Below, one piece after another: positions 8,658 through 17,513 of a stretch of 64,000 nucleotides of DNA (within the stretch, counting starts at the first letter, position 1; every line of letters begins with the position of its first letter). A program made the position numbers and the translations under genes. The stretch comes from Candidatus Heimdallarchaeota archaeon. Lineage in GTDB: Archaea > Asgardarchaeota > Heimdallarchaeia > Heimdallarchaeales > Kariarchaeaceae. The stretch is from NCBI GenBank assembly GCA_015522385.1, contig WAMJ01000173.1:29472-93471 (forward strand), in the 5' to 3' direction. Below the pieces are notes generated by a model. It made no database searches and was not told the DNA's origin. It was given only the letters and a program-made list of their open reading frames with translations.

Positions 8658-9446
8658 TTAATCTAGAAGGATCTCCAGTAACTTATCGGCTATCTCCTCG
8701 GGTGAGCCCTCGAGTCTAATGTGCTTTCTCTCGCGGAGCTTGCCCTGGATCATGCCGTCCACCAGCGTCTTCGAGCCGCTGAGACCGATGATCTCGGGAT
8801 CCAGATCCAAGAGCTTGTTGTCCCAGATTTTCACCTCGTAGTCCGTGTCCAAGTCCCGCTTCTTGGCAAAGTCGGGGAAACGCGGAGAGTTGGCACCCAG
8901 CTCAACGGATACCACCGCTGGCTTGGGGATGGAGATGATCTCGTGACCACCGGTCGTCGCCCTCTTCACCACGAAGCGGCCCTCCGAGTAGTCCACGTCC
9001 TCCACGTACGTCGCTTGGCTGAAGTTCAGCCACTCCGCCAGTCCCGGCGGGACGTTGCCCGTGCCACCGTCCGCGGACTCTACACCGCAGATCACGAGGT
9101 CCACGTCACCCAGCCTCTTGATACCCTCTGCCAGCACCATCGTCGTGGGGTACGTGTCCGCCATGGCGAATGCCCGGTCACTCAGGATGATCGCGTCGTC
9201 GGCTCCCATCGCCATCATCAGCCGCATGAAGTCGTCGATGAAGGGTGGGGCCATGGACATGAGCGTCACCTTGCCCCCGTAGATCTCCTTCAGGGCTACT
9301 GCGGTCTCGATGGCGTTCTTGTCGGGGGGATTGATGATGGACTCAGCGTCCCGCCTGTCGAGCGTGTTCGTCTCGGGATTCATCTTCACCTCGTCCGGCT
9401 TAGGGACGACCTTCACCAGGACAACTATGTTCAGTCCGTCCATCAT
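8658..9446 (-). CDS. etfB: Electron transfer flavoprotein beta subunit
   Basis: 262 residues, full length for EtfB. It binds AMP or FAD at the ETF domain and, with EtfA, passes electrons between dehydrogenases and a downstream acceptor. The N-terminus NIVVLVKVVPKPDEV and the segment NPPDKNAIETAVALKE are diagnostic. The Asp-Lys-Asn-Ala version of that segment is what I recall from flavin-bifurcating ETFs; ordinary ETFs usually have NPFCEIAVE. GVESADGGTGNVPP is the second conserved loop. The ATG overlaps the etfA stop (ATGA), making it the last gene of the kor-hdr-etf operon. Confidence 0.95.
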   Translation of the reverse strand: MMDGLNIVVLVKVVPKPDEVKMNPETNTLDRRDAESIINPPDKNAIETAVALKEIYGGKVTLMSMAPPFIDDFMRLMMAMGADDAIILSDRAFAMADTYPTTMVLAEGIKRLGDVDLVICGVESADGGTGNVPPGLAEWLNFSQATYVEDVDYSEGRFVVKRATTGGHEIISIPKPAVVSVELGANSPRFPDFAKKRDLDTDYEVKIWDNKLLDLDPEIIGLSGSKTLVDGMIQGKLRERKHIRLEGSPEEIADKLLEILLD

Positions 9447-10438
9447 TTCACCTCCGGAAGAAGCCTCTGCTTGAGCTTCTCCAGCAGTATCGGCAGGATC
9501 TCGTTAGCATCACCAACAACTTGGTAGTCCGAGTAGTCAAAGATTGTCGCCATATGGTCGTTGTTTATCGATATGATCGTGTCGGATTCCTTGATACCGG
9601 ACGTGAAGTGCATCGCACCGCTGACCCCGAGAACAAGTGAGTACTTTGGCTTCACCGTGACTCCTGTAGAGCCCACCTGGTGATTTCTCGGCATAATCCC
9701 CGCGTCGCAAAGCGGACGAGTGGTTCCTATCGCTGCATCAAGTAATTCCGCGATCTCCTTGATCACGTCCATGCTGCCCACAACTCCCCTGCCAGCAGCT
9801 ACCAGTCTCTCTGCCTTGGAGATGTCCTCGGTCTCGATGGGTATTCGCTGCAGGATCTGTGTGCTCACGTCCTCCTCGGTCAGCTCAACCTCGAATTCCT
9901 CGATTGTCCCCTTACGCTTCATGTCAGGGGTCTTCGGTGTGAAGATACCCGGACGCACCGTAATCATCTGGGGACGGGAGTGCTCGCACTTGATCACAGC
10001 GAGGATAGAGCCCCCGAAGCCAGGAACGTGGCCGAGGATCATGTCACCCTCCCCTGTCTCCAGCTCAACAACATCGGCCGTAAGCCCTGTCTGTAGCCTA
10101 ACTGCCAACCTACCTGCTAGGTCCCTGCCATTGGGTGTAGCACCACACAAGAAACTACTTGGCCTGCACTTCTCGATGATCTCCGAGACCACCTTGAAGT
10201 ACGTCTCCCAGCGGTAGTTGTCAAGGAGCTTGTGTCTTGCAAGGATCACCCGATCCGCTCCTCTCTCGATTGCCTCGCGGGCTATCGGATCGACCTTGTC
10301 GCCAACGACGATCGCTATGAGCTCCTGACCACTGGCGTCCGCGAGGTCCCTGCCCTTTCCGAGCATCTCCCACGAGATTGACTGCGCCTCTCCCCCGTCC
10401 TGCTCGATGAAGACCGAAATACCGTTCCAGTCGCTCAT
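9443..10438 (-). CDS. etfA: Electron transfer flavoprotein alpha subunit
   Basis: 331 residues, typical EtfA length, without the N-terminal ferredoxin domain seen in some bifurcating ETFs. Residues about 1-190 are the Rossmann-like ETF domain. The C-terminal FAD domain holds the family signature (AAGRGVVGS, RPLCDAGIMPRNHQVGSTG, KPKYSLVLGVSGAMHF, then SDTIISINND and VVGD). Start and stop overlap neighbours by 4 bases on both sides, so it is translationally coupled to hdrD and etfB. Presence beside HdrA/HdrD rather than an acyl-CoA dehydrogenase points to a soluble bifurcating or confurcating complex. Confidence 0.95.
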   Translation of the reverse strand: MSDWNGISVFIEQDGGEAQSISWEMLGKGRDLADASGQELIAIVVGDKVDPIAREAIERGADRVILARHKLLDNYRWETYFKVVSEIIEKCRPSSFLCGATPNGRDLAGRLAVRLQTGLTADVVELETGEGDMILGHVPGFGGSILAVIKCEHSRPQMITVRPGIFTPKTPDMKRKGTIEEFEVELTEEDVSTQILQRIPIETEDISKAERLVAAGRGVVGSMDVIKEIAELLDAAIGTTRPLCDAGIMPRNHQVGSTGVTVKPKYSLVLGVSGAMHFTSGIKESDTIISINNDHMATIFDYSDYQVVGDANEILPILLEKLKQRLLPEVK

Positions 10439-11589
10439 CTCTTCCCCTCCATCGACATGAGCACCAGCTCAACGACGTCGTTGATCTGGACGTCCTTCCC
10501 GGTGGTCTTTGTACTGTCCTCGAAGTTCTGAATACAGTAGCCACATGAGGTCAGCATGTTAACAGACCCCGTGTCCGCGGCCTGCTCGACCCTCAGGTCG
10601 GACAAGCGGACTCCATCCTCCGAGTTCCGGTAGATCTGGTCACCGCCCCCTCCACAGCACATGGCATTGGATTTTGTGTCACGCATTTCCACCAGCTCGA
10701 CGCCGGGAACACCCTCGATGAGGTTACGTGGCGCATCGTACACACCGTTGTACCTGCCGAGGTAGCACGGATCATGATACGTCACCTGCATGTCGAACTT
10801 GTGAGCGAAATTCAGATTACCGCGGGTCCACAGCCGGTCGAGGTACTCGGTGTAGTGCAGAACCTCCGCCTCCAACCCGTACTGGGGGTACAGGTTCTTC
10901 ATGATGTTGTACGCATGAGGACTCAGCACCACGATCTCCTTCGCTCCCGTCTCGTTGAACTGGCTGACATTCCTCTCCACGAGGTAGTCCAGAAACGCCT
11001 CGTCACCGATCTCCAGAACCGCCTCCCCACTCGCTGGCTCCTGCTTCCCGAGAACTCCGAAGTCAACTCCAGTCCGCATCATCACCTTCGCCATTGAGTT
11101 CGCGACATTCTGCAACCGCGGATCGTACGCTGCTGCTGTGCCAACATAGAATAGCGTGTCCTTCCCGTCAACCGATGGTATGTCCAGACCCTGCATCCAT
11201 GACGTTCGAGCACCCTTCGGCTCACCCATTGGATTACTCTCCTCAAGGATGTTCCACAGCAACTGCTCATACTCGGTCGGCAACTCTCGCTTCCGGTACA
11301 GGTACCCACGCAACGCCTGGAAACTCCCCACGATGTCCACCTCTCGCGGACAACGAGTCTCGCACAGCTTGCAACTGGTGCACTCCCAGACGAGCGGGTC
11401 AGCAGGCATACCGACCTGTGCCTTGTGCAATACGTTGCGGATGGTCAACTTCTCCTCGTGAATGCCATTCAGCGGACAGGTAGCCGTACATGTCCCGCAC
11501 TGATAACACTCCGAGGGATTGTACTTGAGCTTCGAGAGAAAGTCCTCACGCATCTCAAGATCTATCCTAATAGGCTCCTCTACTGCCAT
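10435..11589 (-). CDS. HdrD/GlpC-like iron-sulfur protein with CCG domains
   Basis: 384 residues from the ATG at 11589, which has GGAGG nine bases upstream; a TTG two codons earlier is the alternative. The N-terminus has two [4Fe-4S] motifs, C28/C31/C34/C38 and C70/C73/C76/C80. The C-terminal CCG domain (C275, C311-C312, C349, C352) fits the ligand set of the noncubane cluster in HdrB/HdrD. The preceding CCG-like domain (about 145-240) keeps the fold pattern (FYVGTAAAYD, GVDFGVLG, LSPHAYN), but its cysteines are replaced by Thr, Pro/Ala, Ser and Ala. Likely a single-active-site heterodisulfide-reductase-like electron carrier between HdrA and ETF. Substrate unknown. Confidence 0.88.
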   Translation of the reverse strand: MAVEEPIRIDLEMREDFLSKLKYNPSECYQCGTCTATCPLNGIHEEKLTIRNVLHKAQVGMPADPLVWECTSCKLCETRCPREVDIVGSFQALRGYLYRKRELPTEYEQLLWNILEESNPMGEPKGARTSWMQGLDIPSVDGKDTLFYVGTAAAYDPRLQNVANSMAKVMMRTGVDFGVLGKQEPASGEAVLEIGDEAFLDYLVERNVSQFNETGAKEIVVLSPHAYNIMKNLYPQYGLEAEVLHYTEYLDRLWTRGNLNFAHKFDMQVTYHDPCYLGRYNGVYDAPRNLIEGVPGVELVEMRDTKSNAMCCGGGGDQIYRNSEDGVRLSDLRVEQAADTGSVNMLTSCGYCIQNFEDSTKTTGKDVQINDVVELVLMSMEGKR

Positions 11590-11591
11590 TC

Positions 11592-14500
11592 TCAATCTCC
11601 TCCTGCAGCCGCATTCGTCACGGTCTGCTTCTTGTTCCTCTTGATCACTTCCTCCATCTCGTGGAGCTTCTGTGCCAAGACCTTACCCTCAGCAGCGGAG
11701 ACCCACTGCAGCTGGATACGATCCTCGGAGATGCCCTTTCTCGTGAGTTTTTTTACCCACTTCTTGAATCGTTTATAAGTCTGTTGGTTAGCATAGTTAT
11801 AATGGCAGTCACTGCCATTATCTGTCAGTCTGCACCCCGTCATGAGCACTGCTCCTGCACCTTTGTCAAATGCCCTCTCGATGAACTTACCGGATACTCT
11901 TCCTGAGCACATTGTTCTGATGATGAGCGATGATGGTGGGTATTGTATCTTCGCAATTCCTGCCTGGTCTGCACCTGCGTATGAGCACCAGTTACATGCG
12001 AATACGAGTACTTTATCCTCTGGGTCTTCTTGGAGTGCCATATCGATCTGCACGTTGATCTGTTCGTCCGTGAATCCCGGCATGGTTATTGCTCCGTAGT
12101 TGCACTCACCTGCGCATGTTCCGCATCCAGTGCATGCTGCTTCGATGACGTGGTGTGTCTGCTTCTTCTCTCCCTCGATTGCGCCGAACGGGCATACCCT
12201 TGCGCATAGGGTGCATCCGACGCACTTGTCAGGGTCGATGATTGCGGTCAGTGGTTCCTTGGTGACGGTGTCCTTGGCGAGGAGGTCGCTGGCTTTACCT
12301 GCAGCGGCGAGTCCTTGGGATATTGCTTCTTCGAGGTTAACGGGTCCCCTGACAGTTCCACCCATGTACACTCCCTGCACTGCGGCCTCGACGGGTGCGA
12401 GCTTGGGGTGGAGTTCGAGGAGGAAATCGTCTGTGGTCTTAGAGACCTTGAGCATATCTGCGATCCCGTGGTCTGCTGGTGGAGTGATCCCGACGACCTG
12501 CACGAGGAGGTCCGTTGGTATGGCCACCTTCTGCTTGAGGAGCTCGTCGTAGGCGACGACGTATCCGTCCTGCACCTTTATGAATTCCTCGGGGTTCTCG
12601 TCCTGCGGGTACTGCATGAAGACAACACCCTGCCTAGCTGCTTCGTAGTATGTCTCCTCTGCATGTCTTGAGTATGTCCTGATATCCTTGTACAGTACGG
12701 TGACTGACTTGCCTTTCTTCCTCAGCTCAAGTGCTTCATACACCATGCTGGTGCAACAGTAGCGGGAGCATCCCTTGTCGTCGAATCGTGATCCAACGCA
12801 GGCGACGAATGTGATGTTCTGCTCGGGGATATCCTCAAGGTTGTTGTCCAGCTCGACTGATGTTATGACTCTCATGCCCGCGTTCTCTATGGGCTTGGGT
12901 TGGTAGACCTGTCCACCGTAAGCGAGGACGATCGCACCGACATCGACCTTCTCTCCGTTCGACAGTGATACCGCGTAATTTCCAACGTATCCGCTGACCG
13001 AGGTAACGGTCGTGTTGGTGAAGACCTTGACGCCCTCCTTCTCGATGTCATGGATCATCTTTTCCCTGATCTGCTTGGCCGAAGCCCCTGTGGGGGCTAC
13101 GTGCTTGATCCGGGTGAGCATACCTCCGAGTTGGTTGTCCTTCTCCACGAGGTAGGTCTCGAATCCCTGTCCTGCTAGGTTCCATGCAGCTCCCATTCCT
13201 GCAGGACCACCGCCGACGACCAGTGCCTTCTGGATCATGGGCAGGTTCTTGGCCTGTAGAGGTTCGAGGAGCTTTGCCTTAGCGACAGACATGCTGACCA
13301 TGTCTTTTGCCTTCTCAGTCGCCTTCTCGGGTTGATCCTTGTGAACCCATGAGTTGTGGTTCCTCAGGTTGGACATCTCGATGAGGTACTTGTTGAGACC
13401 GGCTTTTGCCATCGCACGCTTGAACGTGTCCGTGTGCGTCTTGGGTGAGCATGCGGCCACGACGAGCCTGTTCAGCCCCTTCTCCTTGACCATCTCCGTG
13501 ATGTGTGCCTGTGTAGAGCCTGCGCAGGCGAACATAACCTCCTCCGTGTACTCGACTCCCGGCAGGTCCTTGGCGTATTTGACCACATCCGGCACGTCCA
13601 CCGTCCCTGCGATGTTGCTCCCGCAGTCGCAGACGAATACACCGATCTTATCCCCGTCCGAGGGATCTATGGTCTCCTCGTAGACCTCGAGTGGGAAGAA
13701 CCTCCTCTCCACGTGGGTCATGGCTGCAGCCGCAGCGGCGCTCGCCTCGGCCACGCTGTCCGGTATATCCTTGGGACCCGATGCGCATCCTGCGACGTAT
13801 ATCCCCTCCTTTGAGGTGGCTACCGGGAAGCCCTCGACCTCCCTGTTCTCGATGTAGCCATCCACGTCGAGGTTGATGTCCATCATGTCCGCCAGGACAC
13901 CGGTTCCCTTGGAGGGGAGCAGTGCGGGTGCGAGGACGATGAGGTCGAACTCCTGCGTCTTGATCTCCCCCGCCTCTGTGTCCTCGAAGGTCACCGTGGG
14001 GTGCTTCCCCTCTGTGTGGATCATAGCTGGTCGACCTCTGACGTACTTGATCCCCTCCTTGAGCGTTCTTTCATGGAATTCGTCGAAGCCCTTACCATAT
14101 GCCCTGATGTCCATGTAGAGGACGGTGACGTCGTCTACCCCGTGGTCCTTGGTCTGGTAAGCCTCCTTGATACTGTACATACAGCACACCCGGGAGCAGT
14201 AGTTGCAGTAACGCTGGTCCCTCGACCCAACACACAGGACGAAGAGGACGTTCTTCGGCTCCTCGTGGTTGCTGGGCATGATGATGTGACCCGCAGTGGG
14301 CCCCGCGGCGTTGAGCATCCGTTCGTACTCCATGCTGGTGAGGATATCGGGGTGCTTGCCATACCCGTACTCGGTGATCAGGCTGGGGTTCAGTAGCTCG
14401 AACCCGGTGGCTGTGATGATCGACGCCACCTCGACCTTGTACTCGGTGTACTCGGGCATGTTGAAGTCGATCGCCTCGGGGAGGCATGCCTCCATGCACC

Positions 14501-14999
14501 TGTTGCAGGCCAAGACATTCGGTGGTTCGTTCAGGCAGTGCTCGCTGTCGATGACATACGCACCCGGCTCGGCCTGCGGGAACGGTGTGTATATCGCTGT
14601 CCTGAAGCCAATGCCGTGGTCGAACTCGTTGGGGAGCGTGACCGGGCACGCCTGCACACAGAGGTCGCACCGAGTGCACGCGTCTGTGACGTACCTCGCT
14701 TTCTCCTTCAGCTTCACCTTGAAGGAGCCGACCTCCCCCGTGACCTCCACGACCTCCGTCAGCGACTTGACCGTGACGTTAGGGTGGCTCATAGCCTCGC
14801 TCATTACCGGTGCCTGTATACATATCGAGCAGTCAAGGGTCGGGAAGTTCTTGTCCAGACCCGCCATTATCCCTCCGATCGAGGGCTTCTTGTCCACGAG
14901 AATCACAGGGACACCCGCCTCCGCGAGGTCGAGTGTAGACTGTATTCCCGCAATTCCCGCACCGATAACCAGTACCGGCTTTACTTCTTCTTCGCTCAT
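11592..14999 (-). CDS. hdrA: HdrA-type flavin/iron-sulfur protein, double HdrA with C-terminal MvhD domain
   Basis: 1135 residues, far longer than single HdrA (about 650). Two FAD modules are seen: VIGAGIAGIQSTLDLAEAG near residue 11 and VVGGGPAGMGAAWNLAG near residue 605. The first module has CSIC, CTRCDLCVQACP, CNRCMEACLP and CVGSRD-CNYCSRVCC; the second keeps CVGSRF and CSRYCC. Two [4Fe-4S] motifs follow (CVGCTLCARVCP, CTGCGTCAGECN), then an MvhD/FlpD-like [2Fe-2S] domain (FACNWCSYAGAD, MCSGRV, TGCRLTD). The family carries out flavin-based electron bifurcation among ferredoxin, disulfide and a two-electron donor. Both ends overlap the neighbouring genes or nearly so, inside the kor-hdr-etf operon. 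Confidence 0.95.
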   Translation of the reverse strand: MSEEEVKPVLVIGAGIAGIQSTLDLAEAGVPVILVDKKPSIGGIMAGLDKNFPTLDCSICIQAPVMSEAMSHPNVTVKSLTEVVEVTGEVGSFKVKLKEKARYVTDACTRCDLCVQACPVTLPNEFDHGIGFRTAIYTPFPQAEPGAYVIDSEHCLNEPPNVLACNRCMEACLPEAIDFNMPEYTEYKVEVASIITATGFELLNPSLITEYGYGKHPDILTSMEYERMLNAAGPTAGHIIMPSNHEEPKNVLFVLCVGSRDQRYCNYCSRVCCMYSIKEAYQTKDHGVDDVTVLYMDIRAYGKGFDEFHERTLKEGIKYVRGRPAMIHTEGKHPTVTFEDTEAGEIKTQEFDLIVLAPALLPSKGTGVLADMMDINLDVDGYIENREVEGFPVATSKEGIYVAGCASGPKDIPDSVAEASAAAAAAMTHVERRFFPLEVYEETIDPSDGDKIGVFVCDCGSNIAGTVDVPDVVKYAKDLPGVEYTEEVMFACAGSTQAHITEMVKEKGLNRLVVAACSPKTHTDTFKRAMAKAGLNKYLIEMSNLRNHNSWVHKDQPEKATEKAKDMVSMSVAKAKLLEPLQAKNLPMIQKALVVGGGPAGMGAAWNLAGQGFETYLVEKDNQLGGMLTRIKHVAPTGASAKQIREKMIHDIEKEGVKVFTNTTVTSVSGYVGNYAVSLSNGEKVDVGAIVLAYGGQVYQPKPIENAGMRVITSVELDNNLEDIPEQNITFVACVGSRFDDKGCSRYCCTSMVYEALELRKKGKSVTVLYKDIRTYSRHAEETYYEAARQGVVFMQYPQDENPEEFIKVQDGYVVAYDELLKQKVAIPTDLLVQVVGITPPADHGIADMLKVSKTTDDFLLELHPKLAPVEAAVQGVYMGGTVRGPVNLEEAISQGLAAAGKASDLLAKDTVTKEPLTAIIDPDKCVGCTLCARVCPFGAIEGEKKQTHHVIEAACTGCGTCAGECNYGAITMPGFTDEQINVQIDMALQEDPEDKVLVFACNWCSYAGADQAGIAKIQYPPSSLIIRTMCSGRVSGKFIERAFDKGAGAVLMTGCRLTDNGSDCHYNYANQQTYKRFKKWVKKLTRKGISEDRIQLQWVSAAEGKVLAQKLHEMEEVIKRNKKQTVTNAAAGGD

Positions 15000-15538
15000 T
15001 TCTTCTTTCCTCCTATCTCCTTCCCCAGCTCGTACCCCCTTCTTAACGCCTTGAGGTTCAGCTCCTCCGTCCCCTTGGGGACAATCTCCAGCAGTGCCTT
15101 CTCGAGGCTTTCCTTGGAGACTATGTCCGTGAGTTCCTGGAACGCACCCATAAGGATGACGTTGGCCACCACCTTCTTGCCGATGTTCTCCGCTTCCTGA
15201 ACCGCTGGGATCCCGAATTTTGTGGCGTCGGTCTCGGGGTCCACGAGGAAGTTCTCGTAGATCAGCATACCTCCCTCGGCCAGCTTGTCGCTATTCATCT
15301 CCCAGCCCTCCTCCGAGAGAACGACGAGTATGTCCGGCTGGTCTACCATGGGGTACTCGATCTCGACGTCGTCTATGATGAGGTCACCCCGGGCGAATCC
15401 GCCGGTGATCTCGGGACCGTATGCCTCGGTGAAGACGACGTGCTTGTTGTTGTACAGAGCGGACGCCCTGCCTATGGTGTAAGCGAGCGTGATCGCCCCC
15501 TGTCCTCCCTGACCAGCTACCCTTACCTTGTACCTCAC
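14996..15538 (-). CDS. korC: 2-oxoacid:ferredoxin oxidoreductase gamma subunit
   Basis: 180 residues, normal length for the gamma subunit. GTG start overlapping the korB stop (GTGA); its own stop overlaps the hdrA start (ATGA). The glycine-rich motif VAGQGGQGAITLAYTIGRA and FTEAYGPEITGGFARGDLII are family signatures. Works with alpha, beta and delta subunits in CoA-dependent oxidative decarboxylation of a 2-oxoacid with reduction of ferredoxin. Confidence 0.93.
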   Translation of the reverse strand: MRYKVRVAGQGGQGAITLAYTIGRASALYNNKHVVFTEAYGPEITGGFARGDLIIDDVEIEYPMVDQPDILVVLSEEGWEMNSDKLAEGGMLIYENFLVDPETDATKFGIPAVQEAENIGKKVVANVILMGAFQELTDIVSKESLEKALLEIVPKGTEELNLKALRRGYELGKEIGGKKK

Positions 15539-16386
15539 GCCTGATGACCTCCTATGTAGTGGAAGAACCTGTCCTTGGAGTCGAAGTACGGCATCTTCTC
15601 CTCGGCGAAGAACTCCCCGACTATGACATCGCTTTTGGGATCCATGTCGATCTCCAGCTGTGTAAGCTCGGGATTCTCCTCAAGCTCACTCCTCTGCTCG
15701 AAGTAGTGCATGGTATCTATGGCGTTCCTGAAACTATTCTTCTTGCCGAAGCCCTTGGGGCACGGCGACAGGGCCTCCACGAAGGAGAAACCGTCGTGCT
15801 GGAATGCCTTCTCAATGGACTCCTGCAGTTGCACGTGGTGGAGCACCGTCCACCGGGCGATGTGCGTCGCCCCCGCGGCCCTCATGAGGAATGGCAGGTT
15901 GAACGGGTGATCGTAATTGCCCTTCGTCGTCGTGCTGGTCTTCGCACCGTACGGTGTGGTCGCACTCGCCTGCCCTCCCGTCATGCCGTAGATGAAGTTG
16001 TTGACAAGGATGACGTTGAGGTTGATGTTACGGCGAGCAGCGTGGATCAGGTGGTTGCCACCTATCGTCGAGAGGTCCCCGTCACCGGAGATTACCGTCA
16101 CCTGCAACTCGGGGTTGGCGAGCTTGAGACCCGTGGCGAAAGCTATGGGCCTGCCGTGGGTGGTGTGGTAGCTGTCGAGGTCGAGGTAGCCACTGGCCCT
16201 CCCCGAGCACCCTATACCGGAGACCACGACGTGCTTGTTGCGCTCGATGCCGCTGTTGTCAATTGCCTTGGAGTAGGCACTGATCACCTTGCCCAGCCCG
16301 CAGCCGGGGCACCAGATGTGCGGCAATCTGTTCACTCTCAGTAATTTGTCACGTGGATGTCTCTCCACTGTTATTGGGGGTTTCAT
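15535..16386 (-). CDS. korB: 2-oxoacid:ferredoxin oxidoreductase beta subunit (TPP-binding)
   Basis: 283 residues. Contains the cluster/TPP-domain start CPGCGLGKV, the thiamine-diphosphate motif GDGDLSTIGGNH and the downstream NNFIYGMTGGQ, which together define the beta subunit of archaeal 2-oxoglutarate or other 2-oxoacid:ferredoxin oxidoreductases. SPCPKGFG near residue 210 is also typical. Its ATG overlaps the korA stop. 2-Oxoglutarate is the most likely substrate from the four-subunit D-A-B-C order, but branched-chain or aromatic 2-oxoacids cannot be excluded. Confidence 0.94.
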   Translation of the reverse strand: MKPPITVERHPRDKLLRVNRLPHIWCPGCGLGKVISAYSKAIDNSGIERNKHVVVSGIGCSGRASGYLDLDSYHTTHGRPIAFATGLKLANPELQVTVISGDGDLSTIGGNHLIHAARRNINLNVILVNNFIYGMTGGQASATTPYGAKTSTTTKGNYDHPFNLPFLMRAAGATHIARWTVLHHVQLQESIEKAFQHDGFSFVEALSPCPKGFGKKNSFRNAIDTMHYFEQRSELEENPELTQLEIDMDPKSDVIVGEFFAEEKMPYFDSKDRFFHYIGGHQA

Positions 16387-17513
16387 TTCATCTCCTCCTC
16401 TATTCTCTTGAGCACCTCTGCAGGGGGGTGCAGAGCTCCTCCGGGGTGCGTCAGTCCCACGACCTCACAGGCAGAGTACTCCCGCACGGGGTGAACGAGC
16501 TGCCCGAGATTAACCTCCGCCACCATGATCTTCCTCACCCGGCGGCTCAGCTCATTGATCTGCTTCTCGGGGAAGGGCCAGATGGTCTTGAACCGCAGCA
16601 TCCCCACCTTCAGCCCCTTCTTCCTCGCCTGCTTGATCGCCTCCCGAACACTCCTTGCCTCCGAACCGTAGGCCACGACCGCGAGCTCCGCGTCATCCAG
16701 CATGAACTCCTCGAGCTCCACGATGTCGTCGATGTTCTCGTAGATCTTACGCTTCAGCCGGGTCATCAGCCTCTCCTGACCGTCGGGATTCGTCGCAGGG
16801 TAACCCCGCTCGTCGTGCGTCAGACCGGTCATGAGCACGTGGTGACCGTGCCCCGCAATAGCCATCGGTGGGACCAAGGTGGAGCTGTCGTAGGGGCGGT
16901 AGGTCTCGTCACCGTCCATCGGCGTCTCCCTGTTCACGATCTTGATGTCCCGAAGAGGAGGTACCTTGACATTGCTCGTCATCAGCCCCAGTATCTGGTC
17001 AGCCATGATGAACACTGGTACCCTATACTTCTCAGACGCATTGAACGCCTTGATCGTCAGGTCAAAGCACTCCTGGACGGTCGACGGACAGTACGCAATC
17101 ACGTCGTAGTCACCATGGGAACCCCACCGAACTTGGTTGATGTCTCCCTGGGACGTGAGAGTCGGCATCCCGGTGGACGGGCCACCACGCATCACGTCCA
17201 CGATCACAACCGGTGCCTCCATCATGTACGCCAACCCTACATTCTCCAGCATCAGTGACACCCCGGGACCAGAGGTAGCAGTCATCGACTTCGCACCCGC
17301 ACAGGAAGCCCCTATAATCGCCGCCATCGAGCCAATCTCGTCCTCCATCTGGATGAACTCTCCTCCCTCCTCGAACAGACGGTAGCTCATCCGCTCGGCA
17401 ATAGGTGACGCAGGCGTGATCGGGTAAGCCCCGAAGAACCGGCATCCCGCGATCAACGCTGCCTCAGCAATCACGTGATTGCCCTTCATGAAATACGTGC
17501 CCTCCTCAAGCAT
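16383..17513 (-). CDS. korA: 2-oxoacid:ferredoxin oxidoreductase alpha subunit
   Basis: 376 residues from the ATG at 17513; this start overlaps the korD stop by 8 bases and begins the conserved sequence (GTYFMKGNHVIAEAALIAGC). An upstream in-frame ATG lies deep in korD and would add unrelated Arg-rich residues. Key motifs: GAYPITPASPIAE, MEDEIGSMAAIIGAS, SGPGVSLMLE, then the C-terminal transketolase-like part (VVAYGSEARSVREA, LRFKTIWPFPEK). It binds the 2-oxoacid and CoA in the Kor complex. Confidence 0.95.
   Translation of the reverse strand: MLEEGTYFMKGNHVIAEAALIAGCRFFGAYPITPASPIAERMSYRLFEEGGEFIQMEDEIGSMAAIIGASCAGAKSMTATSGPGVSLMLENVGLAYMMEAPVVIVDVMRGGPSTGMPTLTSQGDINQVRWGSHGDYDVIAYCPSTVQECFDLTIKAFNASEKYRVPVFIMADQILGLMTSNVKVPPLRDIKIVNRETPMDGDETYRPYDSSTLVPPMAIAGHGHHVLMTGLTHDERGYPATNPDGQERLMTRLKRKIYENIDDIVELEEFMLDDAELAVVAYGSEARSVREAIKQARKKGLKVGMLRFKTIWPFPEKQINELSRRVRKIMVAEVNLGQLVHPVREYSACEVVGLTHPGGALHPPAEVLKRIEEEMK

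Noticed and set aside
5896..9527. Several long plus-strand frames opposite the unknown operon and etfB
   Set aside because: Shadow frames caused by codon bias of the minus-strand genes. Translations are rich in His, Arg and Glu with no domain.
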